Shown here: piece by piece, positions 34,109-46,104 of the stretch
Layout of the letters: every line of letters begins with the position of its first letter
Position numbering within the stretch: the first letter of the stretch is position 1
Assembly: GCF_000204055.1 (NCBI RefSeq)
Contig: NW_006768768.1
Location: 2,468,751-2,532,750, forward strand
Source: Melampsora larici-populina 98AG31
Taxonomy: Eukaryota; Basidiomycota; Pucciniomycetes; Pucciniales; Melampsoraceae
Reading direction: 5' to 3'
DNA length: 64,000 nt
The notes under the pieces: generated by a model
The model's database searches: none
Seen by the model: only the letters and a program-made list of their open reading frames with translations
Told to the model about the DNA's origin: nothing
Made by a program: the position numbers and the translations under genes

Positions 34109-34968
34109 ATGTCGACCCCAATACGGACATCTGTTCTACTGCCCAACTACATTCTCCAATGTGTCCGCGATGACTGCAACCCGCCTAGGATCGATCCTGA
34201 ACTCTTTTTAAGTAAAGCAACCAACTCCAATATCCTAGACATGATCTTTGCTTTCTACCCGCATTTGGAATTCGATGAAAACGCAAAGGACAATTACTAT
34301 ATTCTTAGCAAGATTTTCAAAGACATGGTAGCAACCCAGCTCCACAAGGTAGTCGTCCCTTCGAACCGCAAGCCCCAAAATTACTTCCAAGCATCCTTGC
34401 GAACTCCCATCTGTGGACCACAAAACTTTCGCACAACCATCAAATGTGCAGATGATATCACCCCAGGTCGCATCATCATGTTCAATTCTTGCGCCCTCTC
34501 TTACCTTAGGAGCGGGCAGTATCGGCTTGCCGCCGAAAATCTCCACATATTTGTCGAGACTTACAAATACCTCACCGAAGACGAGATACATGAGATCCAC
34601 TCTACTCAAGAGGAAGCTGAAGGAACTCTCCAAAGTCATGTCTCATTCCTCCAAGACGCTCATCAATCGATTGAAGCGCTACATATTCGGTTACGTGACC
34701 CCGATCTCTCTGCCGAATGCCGCCAAGACATGGAGGTGGAACTAAAAGCTGCGAGAAGGACCTTAGAATCGCGCCGGACAATGTTTGATCGCGCCATTCA
34801 AGATGTTGGCTTTCTCGCTGCATTGAAGAGACATCACCGGTGAGCTCTTTCACCGACATGGAATAAAGCCTGACTCTTCTATCTTTTTTTTCTGACTTGA
34901 TAACCACCTCACATTCTAGGGACAAGGCCGCTATAGATGTCGACCCAATGGAAAACTCCACCGATTGA
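34109..34968 (+). CDS. Unknown 259-aa protein, family C copy 1
   Basis: Exons are 34109-34839 and 34920-34968, phase 2. An in-frame ATG at 33974 would add 45 residues; the later ATG is preferred because of the pyrimidine-rich leader before it. The C-terminal half is helical (SYLRSGQYRLAAENLHIFVE; AECRQDMEVELKAARRTLES) and ends VGFLAALKRHHR then an acidic tail. It is a divergent paralogue of the gene at 36385: both end in a long charged helix, a DVGFLAALKR / DTGLLWALIAQ block and a phase-2 intron at the same place. A possible TPR-like helix pair is visible, but no domain can be assigned. Confidence 0.65.
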
Positions 34969-36384
34969 TGAAGATCCAAGTGTAATTTGTAACTCGATAG
35001 CCTGAAGTTTGTTCACTTCATTTCTTCCTCTACCTCAGAAAATCTCAGAAAGTCTAGTGCTGACTTCGTTTTTGTATTCTTAGAAGTCGGTACGCGTATT
35101 GATATGGGAAAGGGTCGGGGAAAAGGTGTCGGATAATGAAGTAGCCGGATCACAGCACATCAGCTAATCTTTTCAGACGAATAGCATAATTATTAATCTC
35201 TTAGTAAAAACTAATATATGATGTCTCGAAAAAAGTTGGATGTTTAGGATGGCGAAATTCCCTAATTCCCACTCCTTATCGAAAAATTAAAATCTAAAAT
35301 TAAAATCTTTTCTATTCATCCACTCTTCATTATCCTCAAAATCTTTTCATACGTCGAGAATTTTAGTGACAAAATTATTCACCTCCCGCCCGCCCAACTC
35401 TTTTTTATTGATAACGTTAGGTTACAATTGTTAAAATGCACAAAAAATCTATAAAAAAATTGTTAGTTTAGTAAATTTGTTCAGTTCAGTTCCTTCTCTC
35501 TCAAAAAAAGTAAATGTATAATTGTTGTAGGTAGGCGCGTAAAACGCACAAGCCGCCCACATAGAACTCGTACACCACGGACCCCCCAAAACGGTACACA
35601 AACGGTTGTCAAGAAACGGTTTGTAAACCGATTTGCCTTGCGGGGGCTGAAACCGTTTAGACGCCGTACTCCGCCGTTTTCTATGTCTAGTTGCGTTTTT
35701 ATCTTCTGTCAGGTTTCGTTATACTGTGAAGATAATGCAGTTTTCCAAGGTGAAAAATAAGTAAATTTCATCCCAAAATGATTGATATATTCAATTGTTT
35801 TTCATCTTGAGAATTTTCTCTGAAAAACAATTGATTGTCGCAAAATTCCAAAAAGACGCACATGTGCAACTCAATCAAGAACCCACCATATCCCAGAATT
35901 TTTCTACTGGTGTTTCTCAATCTGTAAAAACTTACAGGGGAAAAGTAAAAGTAGTACAGAAAACATTATTCATATTTTGATGATCAGATGAGAGACTTTC
36001 TGCAACTCTTTCTGTTTGTCTTAATCAAGTCGGATGTTTCAAGGAGCTGTGATTTGGAAGTGCTTATTTGAAGGCGGTTCGTAAGTGGTTACTTCCAAAA
36101 ATCAGATCGTGCGAGTGGGGTTTATTTGAATGATGTACGAGTGAAACTTGACAGATTTACACCCTTTGTGAAGTGGGTTTGTGCACGAATACCACAACCC
36201 CTTTCATACCTGATTTGTGCTGCATTCAAGAGGTGTTATCCAGAGGTCGACGTAGCTGGACATCTATTGATTCCTTACTCGCGCCGGACTCCGCTGCAGC
36301 AAAATTTATACTGGTCAGTGTTTTCTCTATTTCTCATATTTCAAAAGCTCCAAGTTAAAAGATTTTTTTACATACCCTGTAGCA
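34969..36384. other. Intergenic, repeat remnants
   Basis: 35085-35190 resembles, in inverted orientation, 47520-47615 (shared GTCGGTACG, GGATAATGAAGTARCCGG). 35375-35410 contains CTCCCGCCCGCCCAAC, seen inverted near 41025. 35560-35690 has repeated ACGGTTTGTAAACCG-like words. No gene is supported, though an extra 5' exon of the next gene near 36130-36313 is possible. Confidence 0.4.
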
Positions 36385-37355
36385 ATGATGTTTCCACCTA
36401 TACTAGGCCGTGTAACTAGCGGCATCTTACCCGGTTTAGAAGCCATTGCGTGTCATGATCGAAAGCCAGATCCAAACGCAATCCCCGGAGGCGGCTCGAC
36501 TTCTCTTGAACGTGAAAGGAACTTTGATGTCTACTTCAAAAACAATCTGGAACCCGGGTCCTTCCACAAGATACCCGACTATCTTGTTCAACATGTACAA
36601 AGACACGGCTTCCTAAACAGTCACGAGATCGAGCATCTTATCAGCTCTATGGTGTATTTGGAAGAAGCAACTGACGACATCAGGCAAGATTATTGCGAAG
36701 CTCGAATCATGCTTCGATACATTTACACGATGTTACGTTCAGAAGATCCCGAAGTCATTGCTCACAGGGAAATCTTGAAGCGTCAAGAAAAGGAGTCACG
36801 CAAACGTTACAAACGTTATAAGCGCATGGTTCGAGAATATCAAGATGACACCGGGCTTCTGTGGGCACTAATAGCTCAGGAGATGTAAGTTAATGAACCA
36901 AAAAAATCACATATTGCGTCTGAATGAGATCATTCTGACTGACATGATGCTTTGTTCACAGTAAACGCACCTGTGATGTGGAAGATGCTGCTGCTGCGAA
37001 TAGAATGGAACCTGATGCCGCCGCGCCGCCCTACACCCATACGCCTTAAGGGACGGGTGGCTTTGGATCTTGATGTAACGGTTCAAGTGGTGGTGTGAAT
37101 CATATAGTGTGTATATGAAGTATAGGTGGAATCTTGAGAAATAGATTAGGCGTTTACCTTGATTTAAAATGTTCCAGTTAGTCTATGAGAATATTGGCTA
37201 TTTCGTTTGATTTTGGGAACTATCAGCCTGTTATAAATATTAAAATCAACGATTCTTTTGCAAGTGTGTTTTCTCAAGATGAAAAACAATTGAATTTATC
37301 AATCATCTTGGGATAAAATTTAATTATTTTTCACGTTGGAAAACTGCATTATCTT
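35729..37355. repeat. 85-bp inverted repeats flanking a gene
   Basis: The arms 35729-35813 and 37271-37355 are reverse complements with about five mismatches in 85 positions, with 1457 bp between them. The gene at 36385-37049 lies entirely inside. No clear target-site duplication was seen at either outer edge. Confidence 0.85.
36385..37049 (+). CDS. Unknown 195-aa protein, family C copy 2
   Basis: Exons are 36385-36884 and 36962-37049, phase 2. A Gly/Pro-rich start precedes a helical body (NSHEIEHLISSMVYLEEATD) and a very basic helix (KRQEKESRKRYKRYKRMVRE). The C-terminus is an Ala/Pro-rich tail ending HTP. It is related to the gene at 34109 in its C-terminal half and shares the position and phase of the last intron. 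The ATG at 36385 follows an acceptor-like CCTGTAG, so a 5' exon may be missing. The whole gene is enclosed by 85-bp inverted repeats. Confidence 0.6.
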
Positions 37356-37526
37356 TACTATGCGCTAATTCAGCCTGACCTCAGCGGCCGTTTAGTGTGA
37401 TCAAGATACAACCAGTACCCAAAACAAATGAGACCCATTCCCAGCTATTATAAGGCTCCCAATATTTACGCGCGTTTTCTGTTCTTGAGACCGTTGTACA
37501 ATGAGAAATGAAAAAAGCCTTTTGTT

Positions 37527-39799
37527 TTATTTCATCTCTTCGTACTCCTTCCCTATCGCCTTTCCAGCATCTCGTAAGATTTTGACACTATCGGAAACAG
37601 AAAAGTTACCAGGGGAGAAAGGCAGCCACAATGATACTTTACTAAAAAGACCGCTTTGATCATGCGCTGCTGCATATCTGGCGATTCCAGCATAAGCATC
37701 CGCATGATTGTAGATGGCTAGAGATATGCGTTGCGGGGGTTGATTACGGTCTGGGTCGGGATGGATGTGGGTCACGGAATGAACTAAGACTTTGAACATG
37801 CCATGAACGGAGTATCCATGGTCTCCACATAGTGTGACACCTAGATCAGCTAGGACAAACCTTGCTCCCTTGTAGCCTTCGCCAAGGAAGAAAACGGAGT
37901 CAAGGAGGTTTGAGTTCTTGCCATCTCGGTGATAGTTACACTGCATATTGTACGTGATTTGGCGATCTGATCAACAAAATCAGGGTCAGTGTTCTGGAAT
38001 ACTCAGGAGCTAGCTTTGTGCCAGCTGCTTTGTGCGTCGAGGACGTACTACACAAGATTCGATGTCGCATGTGACTAATCCGTTGTTGCACTAGCACATC
38101 ACCATCAGTAGAGAGTAGATCGATATTTTCATGTGCTATTCTGTATGCCTCTGGTTGCACCGCCATAATGACTGCAAGTGAGACATCGTATTGCCAACCC
38201 AGCTCAATGGTGACTCTCGCATCTTCACGTCTCTTGTAGAGTGGGCCGCCACTCTGCTGGATGATCTGGGGTAAGTTTACTCGGTCCACGGTGCGCTTGC
38301 GCCATGCGGCGTCGACTTCCAAAGACCCCTGGCGTTCAGGACCGAAGGTCAGCTGTTTATCAGCCATGTCCGACGAATTGGGCTGTTGATATGAAAAATA
38401 TCAACTTGTATATTGTCAAATAAAGTAGATGAAATTGACATGGCTTACCGCACCCAATCCATATCCAAAAGACTGATACTGGACCGTGCCATGAATCGCT
38501 CCAAGATGTGGCGCCACCTGGCTGGTAATTTGGGAAAGTCGGGACCCACTGGTCATAGTCAGAGGAAAAGGTGTAAGACCCGATGAATTGACAGGTGGTG
38601 CCTTGTCAACAAGCTCTTGGTCCACGATTGGTAGGTTATATACTCGTGCCGACCCCAGACAAGCAAGGAGTGCCCGTTCCTAGTGATGTAAAGATAACCA
38701 ATTGGTTGCTATTATGTAAAACGTTTGTGAACAAGGACTGACCGCGCGATCCATGGTGGGATTCTTCGTGCCGTCCTTCGCGGTTCCAGGATCCCCTGCC
38801 TGTGGTTTCAAGATAAGTATCTGGCGTCGCAAACAATGGAAAACAGAGACTGACCGCACCCCCCTCAGCATTGTCTACTATGCCAACCTTGGCAACTTGG
38901 ACTGCGCTGTTCTTTGCGTTTCGCAAATCACCTCGCTTTAATTGTAACATCAGTCACTGTTCGGTGATGTATAGGGGATGATGAAAAGGCACTCACGGCG
39001 CCGTCCTCGTGGGCCGGTGTCTTCTGTCGCTTTGGAGGCAGTCCAACGGCTAGCATCCGCCCAGCAATGTCTAGTAAGATAACAGGGACGTCTGAAGGCA
39101 TGGAACGCGCGGAGGCGGAGTTTTTGATCGCAAGCGCTTTCAAAGCATTCAAGTTTGGATAACGGAGAGCAAAAGGTCTCTTCTGCTCAGCACCAGAGTC
39201 ATAAGCCACCAGACCTTCCTTAATATAACGTGCGCAGACGTAAGCATTGTTTTGAAGTGATGTCGACCGTCCTTCGCGTTCAGATTTGGCTAATACAAAG
39301 TCTACTGAGTGTGGAATATCCCCAAGTTTGAGATGAGCAGTCTCCTGCAGGAACCGTGCCACTGCGACGTCATAGTCCAAATGCACAACAAAAGCATCCC
39401 GAATACTCTTGCGGACATACTCAAAAGCCATTTTTTGCTGGATGAGCGTTTGGGCTGGGGTGAAATCTTGTGCCGGGGTGGGTGGAGCAAAGATCGCTGG
39501 AACGAAGTCGATGCGTCGTTGCTTGAGATTCTCTGTTGCAATGAGGCTGGGTAAGCAGGAATGAGGAGGACGCGTCAAAGCCAAGACTCACGCTGAATAG
39601 AGCCATCGATATTTGAGCGTTTCTTCACCGCTACCTCGATCGAAGGATTGGGCTTGGAGGATATTTCACTGGTGTCAACAAATGGCAATGATGGTGGTTC
39701 AAAGAAGCATTGCAATTCTTCTGATAGCTCCGTCAATGGAGAGGATGAGCGCTGCATATCCTCGGGGAGGTGGTTCAATGGTGACTTTGATCTCTGCAT
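37527..39799 (-). CDS. Unknown 627-aa protein, seven exons
   Basis: Exons are 39799-39592, 39532-38997, 38935-38855, 38799-38743, 38679-38449, 38382-38052 and 37966-37527; phases 1, 0, 0, 0, 0, 1 all match and the frame is continuous. Visible features: an N-terminal repeat of QRSKSPLNHLPED and QRSSSPLTELSEE (SP sites), a Pro/Gln-rich stretch, and a C-terminal half that looks like an ordered domain (VTIELGWQYDVSLAVIMAVQ; NSNLLDSVFFLGEGYKGARF; VLADLGVTLCGDHGYSVHG; ISLAIYNHADAYAGIARYAA). I do not recognise the domain. The careful splice structure and even composition argue for a functional gene. Palindrome site 5 lies about 890 bp upstream. Confidence 0.7.
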
Positions 39800-41320
39800 T
39801 TTTGGATGCTCGATGTGGTGTAAATGTGATCCTAGAATTTAATTTGCCAACTTGCAAAGGTGATCAGCAAGCCGATCATATTTACATAAGGGCCAACCAG
39901 ATCCGGTGCGTCAAACATGCAACTTGTCATGCAAACTAGCCGGATTACTGGGGCTCGGCGGCATCGCAACTTGTCAATGCGCCAGCCCCCCAGGTGGTGG
40001 TTACATTGTTTGGCCAAGGGCAAGGACACATACCCAAGGGCTCTATCGACAGCAAGCTCATCCTAGCGTGCGGCCGGCTCAGCGGAGGATACCGGTGTTT
40101 CGGTGATCTCTTGGCAACCGTGAGCATTCCTATGGTCAGTTGTCTGTCACATGATCAAAAAAAGAAGTGAAGCCGAGAAGTTAGAGGAACGACTTGTGGA
40201 AATTATTAAATGTCAAGGAATCAAAGAGTTGAAACAACGATGAAAAGTTATCAAATGAAGCTTGAAGACTGGCGGTCGATGTGACCAATGCAGCGCGACC
40301 TTCTACAACCGCCTAATTTGAGCATGGTCAAGCGGCAGAGGCTAGTATGCGCGAGCGAGCCTATCAGACCTGAGTCCCCAAAAAGGGCACTTCAATGCAG
40401 GGGAAAAGGCTTTTGAACAGTGCGAGCAAAGTAGGCTGAATCTATTGAAAAGTATGATAACGCAGCACTAGAGTATGAGAGATGAGAAGGAGGACGCGAC
40501 ATACAATCGATGTATCCTTCCAAGGCTTATGTTACATGCCTTATCCGCAATTTGACGCTAGAGCACAAACATCCAACCAGTTGAGATTAAGGTAGTGAGA
40601 GCCGCAAACAATAGGTTTGCCAGTTGCAGGTTAGGTTCAAAGCAGTCTATACCTAGCGGAAAGTCCTTGAACCTTGTATAAGCCCGCGGTTGTCGACAAC
40701 CGTGACCCTTGTTTTGGATTCACGATTAGCGCACTTATGATTAATTTTCAACTGATATGGAATCAATCCCGCTAATGCGAGTCTTAGTATTGAGAAGCCT
40801 TGTATTGAATGGATTAACCACTACAGTGAGGTCCACACTACATATAAAAAAAGTTATTACTCAAAACTGTGGATTTACCACACACTTTTCGTAGCTGATA
40901 CACTAATTTTTGAAAGGGAACAACATATACCTCGCACATGTGAATTAATAATCAAAGGTTTGAACTTATACAGGAAAGAAATACAAATTTTTGTTATTTT
41001 TTTTATCGCAACCTTTCTTAGCTTGGGTGGGCGGGAGGTCGACGATTAAGAAAAAACTTTTAGGATAATAACAATGGATGAATGAGCCATTTTTGATTTT
41101 GAATTTTATATAAGTGAAATTTATGAAATTGGGAATTAGGGAGTTCATATTTGATCCTCCTATCCCTCCAACTTCTGGACATTTTGAGATGTGCTAGTCT
41201 TGCCGATAAGCTTCCTCATCTATAAAGAATGGAGGTATTCTGCGTACCCGATTACTATTATCCGAAAGCATTTCTCCTTCCCATTTCCACAAGTTGTTGA
41301 AGACTTTGTACTGTGACCTG
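39800..41320. other. Intergenic, duplicated piece around a palindrome
   Basis: 40670-40810 matches 58130-58275 in inverted orientation, centred on palindrome sites 5 and 9. 40850-41200 is AT-rich with a GGGTGGGCGGGAGG word at about 41025. The frames present lack ATG starts or splice support. Confidence 0.45.
40687..40702. promoter_or_regulatory. CGGTTGTCGACAACCG palindrome (site 5)
   Basis: Perfect copy upstream of the minus-strand gene starting at 39799. The flanks are shared with site 9. Confidence 0.55.
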
Positions 41321-41730
41321 TGGAGTAGCATCTTGCATCAATCTGTAGTGCGAACTCGGTAATATTTCCTCCTTGATGTGCTACAAAAATATAAAGATTG
41401 TTGGTCTTATGACAGTATACCATTCGACGGCAACAGCTCACCTGGCGCATCTCTGCCATCTGTTTGCCGACAACTCTAACGGCGGCTGTTGGTCCACATG
41501 TTGTTGAAGATACTTTGTACTTGAACTTGAATCTAAAGACCCGTCAGGCATGAAAGGCACACATTTTTCAGTGTTGACAGGTCTCGAGCATATGCGCTTC
41601 CAATTTCCTCACTTTCTCTATTTCGAGGCTTTCTCAAGCCTCGGTTGTCGACAACCGCGAGCTGTACTCATCTTCAGGGACAGGTCCATGAGATGCGTGC
41701 GGAGACTATTCCGCGAGCCTTGAGATTATT
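41321..41730 (-). pseudogene. Truncated family B fragment, inverted copy
   Basis: Same 410 bp as 24118-24527, opposite strand, with the same missing base. Here similarity to the intact gene at 44622 continues a little further, to about 41285, into the start of another repeat of the exon (QVTVQSLQQLVE), before being lost. It therefore preserves slightly more of the parent than the copy at 24 kb. Confidence 0.75.
41642..41657. promoter_or_regulatory. CGGTTGTCGACAACCG palindrome (site 6)
   Basis: Perfect copy within the 410-bp segment; counterpart of site 3. Confidence 0.55.
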
Positions 41731-42888
41731 TCCACTTCCTACCGGATACCATCTTGAACAAAGTACCTGTCATCAATGCATCGTGAAGTTTTTACAGGCC
41801 CTGTCCTGACGATGATGCCCTTGAGCGCAGTCACAGCGTACCCAAAGTAGCCCGTCATGAACCTGACGCCGAGACTTTAGACGTCGGGGAAGCACTACGT
41901 GCCAAAACAACACGACTTTAATTCCATGCATCTTGTCCAATTTCAATGGTGGTATTATCATTCTGGTCAGTAATGATACGGTTTTCAGGAATGTGCCCAC
42001 TTTGAGGCACTGCAGTCGCCCTTCAATAATTCTCATGATGTGCGCTCATTTTTCTGGTACTCGCATGACTTGTTGTATGTCGAGATGGATAGTGCCATAG
42101 GTAAGTGGTGATGTTACTATGATTTTCAGTAAAGTTGGGTCATTAAGAGCGAACAGCCCAATATTTGGCACTAATGACACCAACAAGAGTCTCTATGCAC
42201 ACGCAATCTCTTCCGCAATATTTGCCTTCCAGATTCGACAATGCAAACAAACAACTTCCTCCATATCAGGACAAAAAAGATGGCAATAATACTATCGAAT
42301 TTTTACTATCGAATTTTTACCTAAAATGTAGGCTCTCAGATGAGAGATTACAATCACGCTGATACAGGCTTCAAATCTCATTTTTCAATATCACTTCCTT
42401 GTAAATCAATCTCTTCATAATACATAGCACGCGCGAAGAGCTGAGCGTGTGTCAATAATCCAGCAGGTTCAATAGCAAAGGAAGCCACTTTGCTAAAATA
42501 GAAGTCAACCGTGCGTGTATGTCGATTTAAATACAATAAGAGCTGATTAGCGTGACTTGTCAGAATACATAATCAATAATTAATAATAATAAAAGACTTT
42601 AGCAATGAAATAATAATTCGAGAAATTAAGATAGGAATGAAAACTCAAAAGCGAAGGGAGTTTATATGGAATTGATAAACAAGATACTTATTGCAATGAC
42701 GGGTCTGCCATGTGGGGCTCAATGATTTTGGGATTAATTCGACTGAAATTGCTGAGAGTTTGGATGTGTGTATCAGTTGCGCGATTGGCTCGAGTGAGGA
42801 GGGGTGTACATATCATGCACTGAGATTGGTAGGTGTGATACAGAAGATGTCACAGGCGCAGACACGCCCGTGATTCTCGAGGGGGCAT

Positions 42889-42904
42889 CGGTTGTCGACC
42901 ACCG
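42889..42904. promoter_or_regulatory. CGGTTGTCGACCACCG, one-mismatch palindrome (site 7)
   Basis: Differs from the consensus at one base on the right arm but keeps both CGG/CCG ends. It lies about 395 bp upstream of the ATG at 43299. Confidence 0.5.
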
Positions 42905-43075
42905 TAAAGGGTTGAGCCGATTCACTAACCTCAGCCACATCACTGAACACACTCAGATAAACGTCCCTCAACGTCCACCAGGTGTATCGCGGTGTTGCTC
43001 ATCTAGTGGTTGATATTGGTGAGAGAGAAATAATTGGGAGTCACACACTCAGTGGTGAGGCTCAGCGCTTGAGTC

Positions 43076-43111
43076 CTCAGCTCTTGAGTTGTGACTCACT
43101 CAAGAGCTGAG
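43076..43111. repeat. Perfect 14-bp inverted repeat with 8-nt loop
   Basis: CTCAGCTCTTGAGT at 43076-43089 pairs with ACTCAAGAGCTGAG at 43098-43111. A related CTCAGCGCTTGAGT precedes it. It lies about 190 bp upstream of the next gene. Confidence 0.85.
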
Positions 43112-43298
43112 CGAGTGATATCCTTTGTGCGTAGCGTTCTGGTGTGTCTTGACAATAACTGGTCCTATGACTTGTTGTCTATTAATACGCTGAATCATTA
43201 TCCCACATCAATCTCGACTCGCTGACCGCTATTGTATCATTGCAGTATCATATCACTCATAGTAATATCCTCATTTCATTCTCATTGAAATCAGCGAA

Positions 43299-44141
43299 AT
43301 GCAAGGAAAGAATAGTTCCTACAAGTGCCCTCACCTCCTCGCTTGTAGCAGCACGATACGGAAGAAGAAAAACCGCCTCGAATGTGGGGCATTGACCAAG
43401 TCTGGGGTCATAAAGCACGCAGCCAGTGCAGGGTTGCATCCGGACTGTAGTTCTGACTGCCCAGCTTACGGAAGTAAGTACTTTGATCCACCCTATACTA
43501 AATTTCCCCCTCGTTCACTAACATCCAATGTATATAATTACAGTACAAGAGTTTGGCTCCTTTCCATTTGCGAATTGGCAGGGAGATCAGCTTGCTTCAC
43601 AAGACCAAAGTCGCATCACAGGTTAGATAAAAACATTCCGGAAATGACTCGAGATCCTGACTAGTTGACGTTTTTGCTCATGTTGATCTACGTGCCACCA
43701 GTCGCTGAAGGTTCTGCAAGCACATCGCGACCATGGCCTCCAATGGATGAAAATTTCATTTTGAAGATAAGAAGGGATCGCCATCCTTCGAAATCGGGAC
43801 ACCTCACTGAATCTGCCAACTCTGACAAGCAGCACACGAACCTCTTCATCAAATCACTTCCGACAGCCAGGTGCGGAGACTCGACCAGCATTCAGGATAC
43901 AGAGGGCCCACGCATGGCGTCACCGTCTCATAAAAAACTTCCATCAACATCCGGTACTCAGGTCAACACTGAACAGGCTAATTTCTCGACTACCAACTCC
44001 AATCGTTTCAAGAGAGTGACACTCAAACCAATCTTAGCTCTATTATTTGTGTGTTACTTCGCAATTTTTATTGCTTGGCATTGGGCAGTAGCATTACTGT
44101 TATCTTTATTCATTTCAATGTTGAACTTTTGCGGCACTTAG
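43299..44141 (+). CDS. Tail-anchored protein with N-terminal Cys cluster (230 aa)
   Basis: Exons are 43299-43473, 43545-43621 (acceptor AG at 43542-43543) and 43702-44141; both introns phase 1. The first 58 residues hold seven Cys and three His (YKCPHLLACSS; LECGALTKSG; HPDCSSDCPAYG), a possible metal-binding fold. The middle is polar and Ser/Thr-rich. The last 30 residues are strongly hydrophobic (LALLFVCYFAIFIAWHWAVA, then LLLSLFISML) and end at the stop, as in tail-anchored proteins. No known domain. Palindrome site 7 and a 14-bp hairpin lie upstream. Confidence 0.65.
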
Positions 44142-44621
44142 TGTATATATGTCTTGATTCAATCACCGCAGATAAGGTTTATCGCAGACCTTGAATGTAT
44201 GACCTCGTAATACAAATCATTGAAATAACAGCTTCAAGGAAGCTGTGATCTTGCATGTTCCCCCTTCCATAAGCGTTGGACATACCTTTCCAGAAATAGA
44301 TCAGCAACGCTCAGGCAATACTTCCATATGTAGTGTACAACTATGCGGTGGGGTCCAATGAATGCTGTCCCTGGGAGCGCAATCTGTGAATTGCCCTTGT
44401 TCCACCAGTGGGGATGTCTCCAAAACTCTTCTGCTTACTTCTTCATTTATCTTTTAGTGCGGTAATAAACGACAAAGGCGCAAAACTATCCAGAATACAA
44501 CTCCCCAACGGCCAGATGACTTGTACAACTTCATGTTCTACCCATCCCAAGACTTAAAAATCCCGGCCAGGAAGGTAGATACGCCAGACCTTCTCGTCCT
44601 CCTTCACACGGTAGCCATATC

Positions 44622-45733
44622 ATGTGTCGAAAACGGCCGTCCCCCAGCTTCCACGCCCAAGAGGGCCACGAGGTACCCCCCGCCAATCGCCGCCGCGTGG
44701 ATACACCTGATCACGGAATCAAGTTTGCCAATCATGTAGGAACCGCTTCGGAGGTCAGTAAGAAAACAGAGATGGTGAGTGAATGCATTCCATTTGTGTC
44801 ATTCTTGGGTGAACAAGCTTGACATCCGTGCCTAGTTTGAATCGACTAGAATGGCTCTTGAAGATAATCCACTTCGGACTTCCGAGACTCCGTCATCTCC
44901 GACGAATAAAAAAAATAAGGATGTTGCTCATCAGGAGCTTGACCCTGATATAATCGAGTCAGCTGAACAAGTGAGTCTATATGTATGGACATGGCCAGGT
45001 ATGGCTCATACCTGTGATGTTTGCAGTTTGAATTGAACTCTTTCAACATTTTGGCTCACAATTCACCAGAGTGATTCGAGCACGATGGCGAATCTCAGTA
45101 GGCAAATAGAGACGGTGAGGAGATTGAAAGTGCATATGCTTGAGACCTGTCAACACTGACAGACGTGTGCCTTTCATGCCCGACGGGTCTTTAGATTCAA
45201 GTTCAAGTACAAAGTCTCCAACAACATGTGGACCATCAGCCGCCGTCAGAGTTGTCCGAAAAGCAGATGGCAGAGATACGCCAGGTGAGCTCTTTCCGTC
45301 GACTGGGCGAGTATCATAAGACCAACAACCTTTATGTTTTTGTAGCACATCAAGGAGGAAATAAGAGCGAGTTCGCACCACAGATCAATTCAAGTTGCTC
45401 TTCCACAGGTCACAGTACAAAGTCTCCAACAACATGTGGATCACCAGCCGCGGTCAGAGTTGTCCGCAAAGCAGATGGCAGAGATACGCCAGGTGAGCGC
45501 TTTACGTCGACTGGCAGAGTGTCATAAGACCAACAATCTTTATATTTCTGTAGCACATCAAGGAGGAAATAATAGCAAATTCGCACTACAAATTAATGCA
45601 ACATGCTACTGGAAAGTATACACGGATCAAGACCAGACTTCTAGAATCAAAAGTGAGATTCCTGAATTTCAAGAAACGTTTGACGGGACGCTTGAATATG
45701 GCTTGTTTACAAAGCAAGAAGAAGGAGGGGTAG
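44622..45733 (+). CDS. Coiled-coil protein, family B copy 3 (249 aa) with duplicated exons
   Basis: Exons are 44622-44774, 44836-44970, 45070-45114, 45195-45284, 45346-45492 and 45554-45733; every intron is phase 0. It matches the family B genes at 16956 and 54387 in order: RKRPS..GH..NR basic exon, a linker, a short exon (SRQIET), then the ELSxKQMAEIRQ exon followed by HIKEEI. That exon-intron unit is duplicated in tandem: VQSLQQHVDHQPPSELSEKQ and VQSLQQHVDHQPRSELSAKQ, each followed by a 61-nt intron of similar sequence. The last exon is basic. Sequence at 44325-44620 resembles the first exon of the other copies (PVGMSPKLF) but has an in-frame stop, so the 5' end is uncertain. Confidence 0.65.
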
Positions 45734-46104
45734 AAATATAAACTTTTACGATTCTTTATCCACGTTAGAAACATAGTTTTCTTGTCTTGCGCCTAGCTAG
45801 TGTTAATTCGGGTGTTTTGTTGATCCCAATACGTCCTTGAAGTGTTCAACTTCGAAATCGGGACCTTGGCTTTATTTTCTCTACCATACTCTAGTTTACA
45901 GTTTACATGCTCCAGAATCGAACCACAAGATACCTATGAGGCTAACAATATGCTTGTTGCGCATCGTCCTTCTGACAAGATCTTTCATCTGATGGCAAAT
46001 TGTAACTTTCAAACTAGACTTCTTTTGGTCTACAATGTCTCAATCAAAACCTGCGATACTGACGCTTAGTTGGTATTTCAAACTCTCATCACAAAAAATA
46101 TTTC

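Larger units (their letters stand above)
41731..43298. other. Intergenic; no supported gene
   Basis: A minus-strand frame at 42036-41773 is basic and intronless and is probably mobile-element debris. 42283-42320 has a short direct repeat (TATCGAATTTTTAC twice). The stretch 42540-42640 is AT-rich. Palindrome site 7 and a strong hairpin are listed separately. Confidence 0.4.

Noticed and set aside
34235..34639. 134-codon minus-strand frame
   Set aside because: Antisense to the first exon of the gene at 34109; the plus strand has a paralogue and a phase-matched second exon.
36126..36358. Separate small gene before 36385
   Set aside because: Two overlapping frames exist but neither has a good start; the interval fits better as promoter or an unresolved 5' exon of the gene at 36385.
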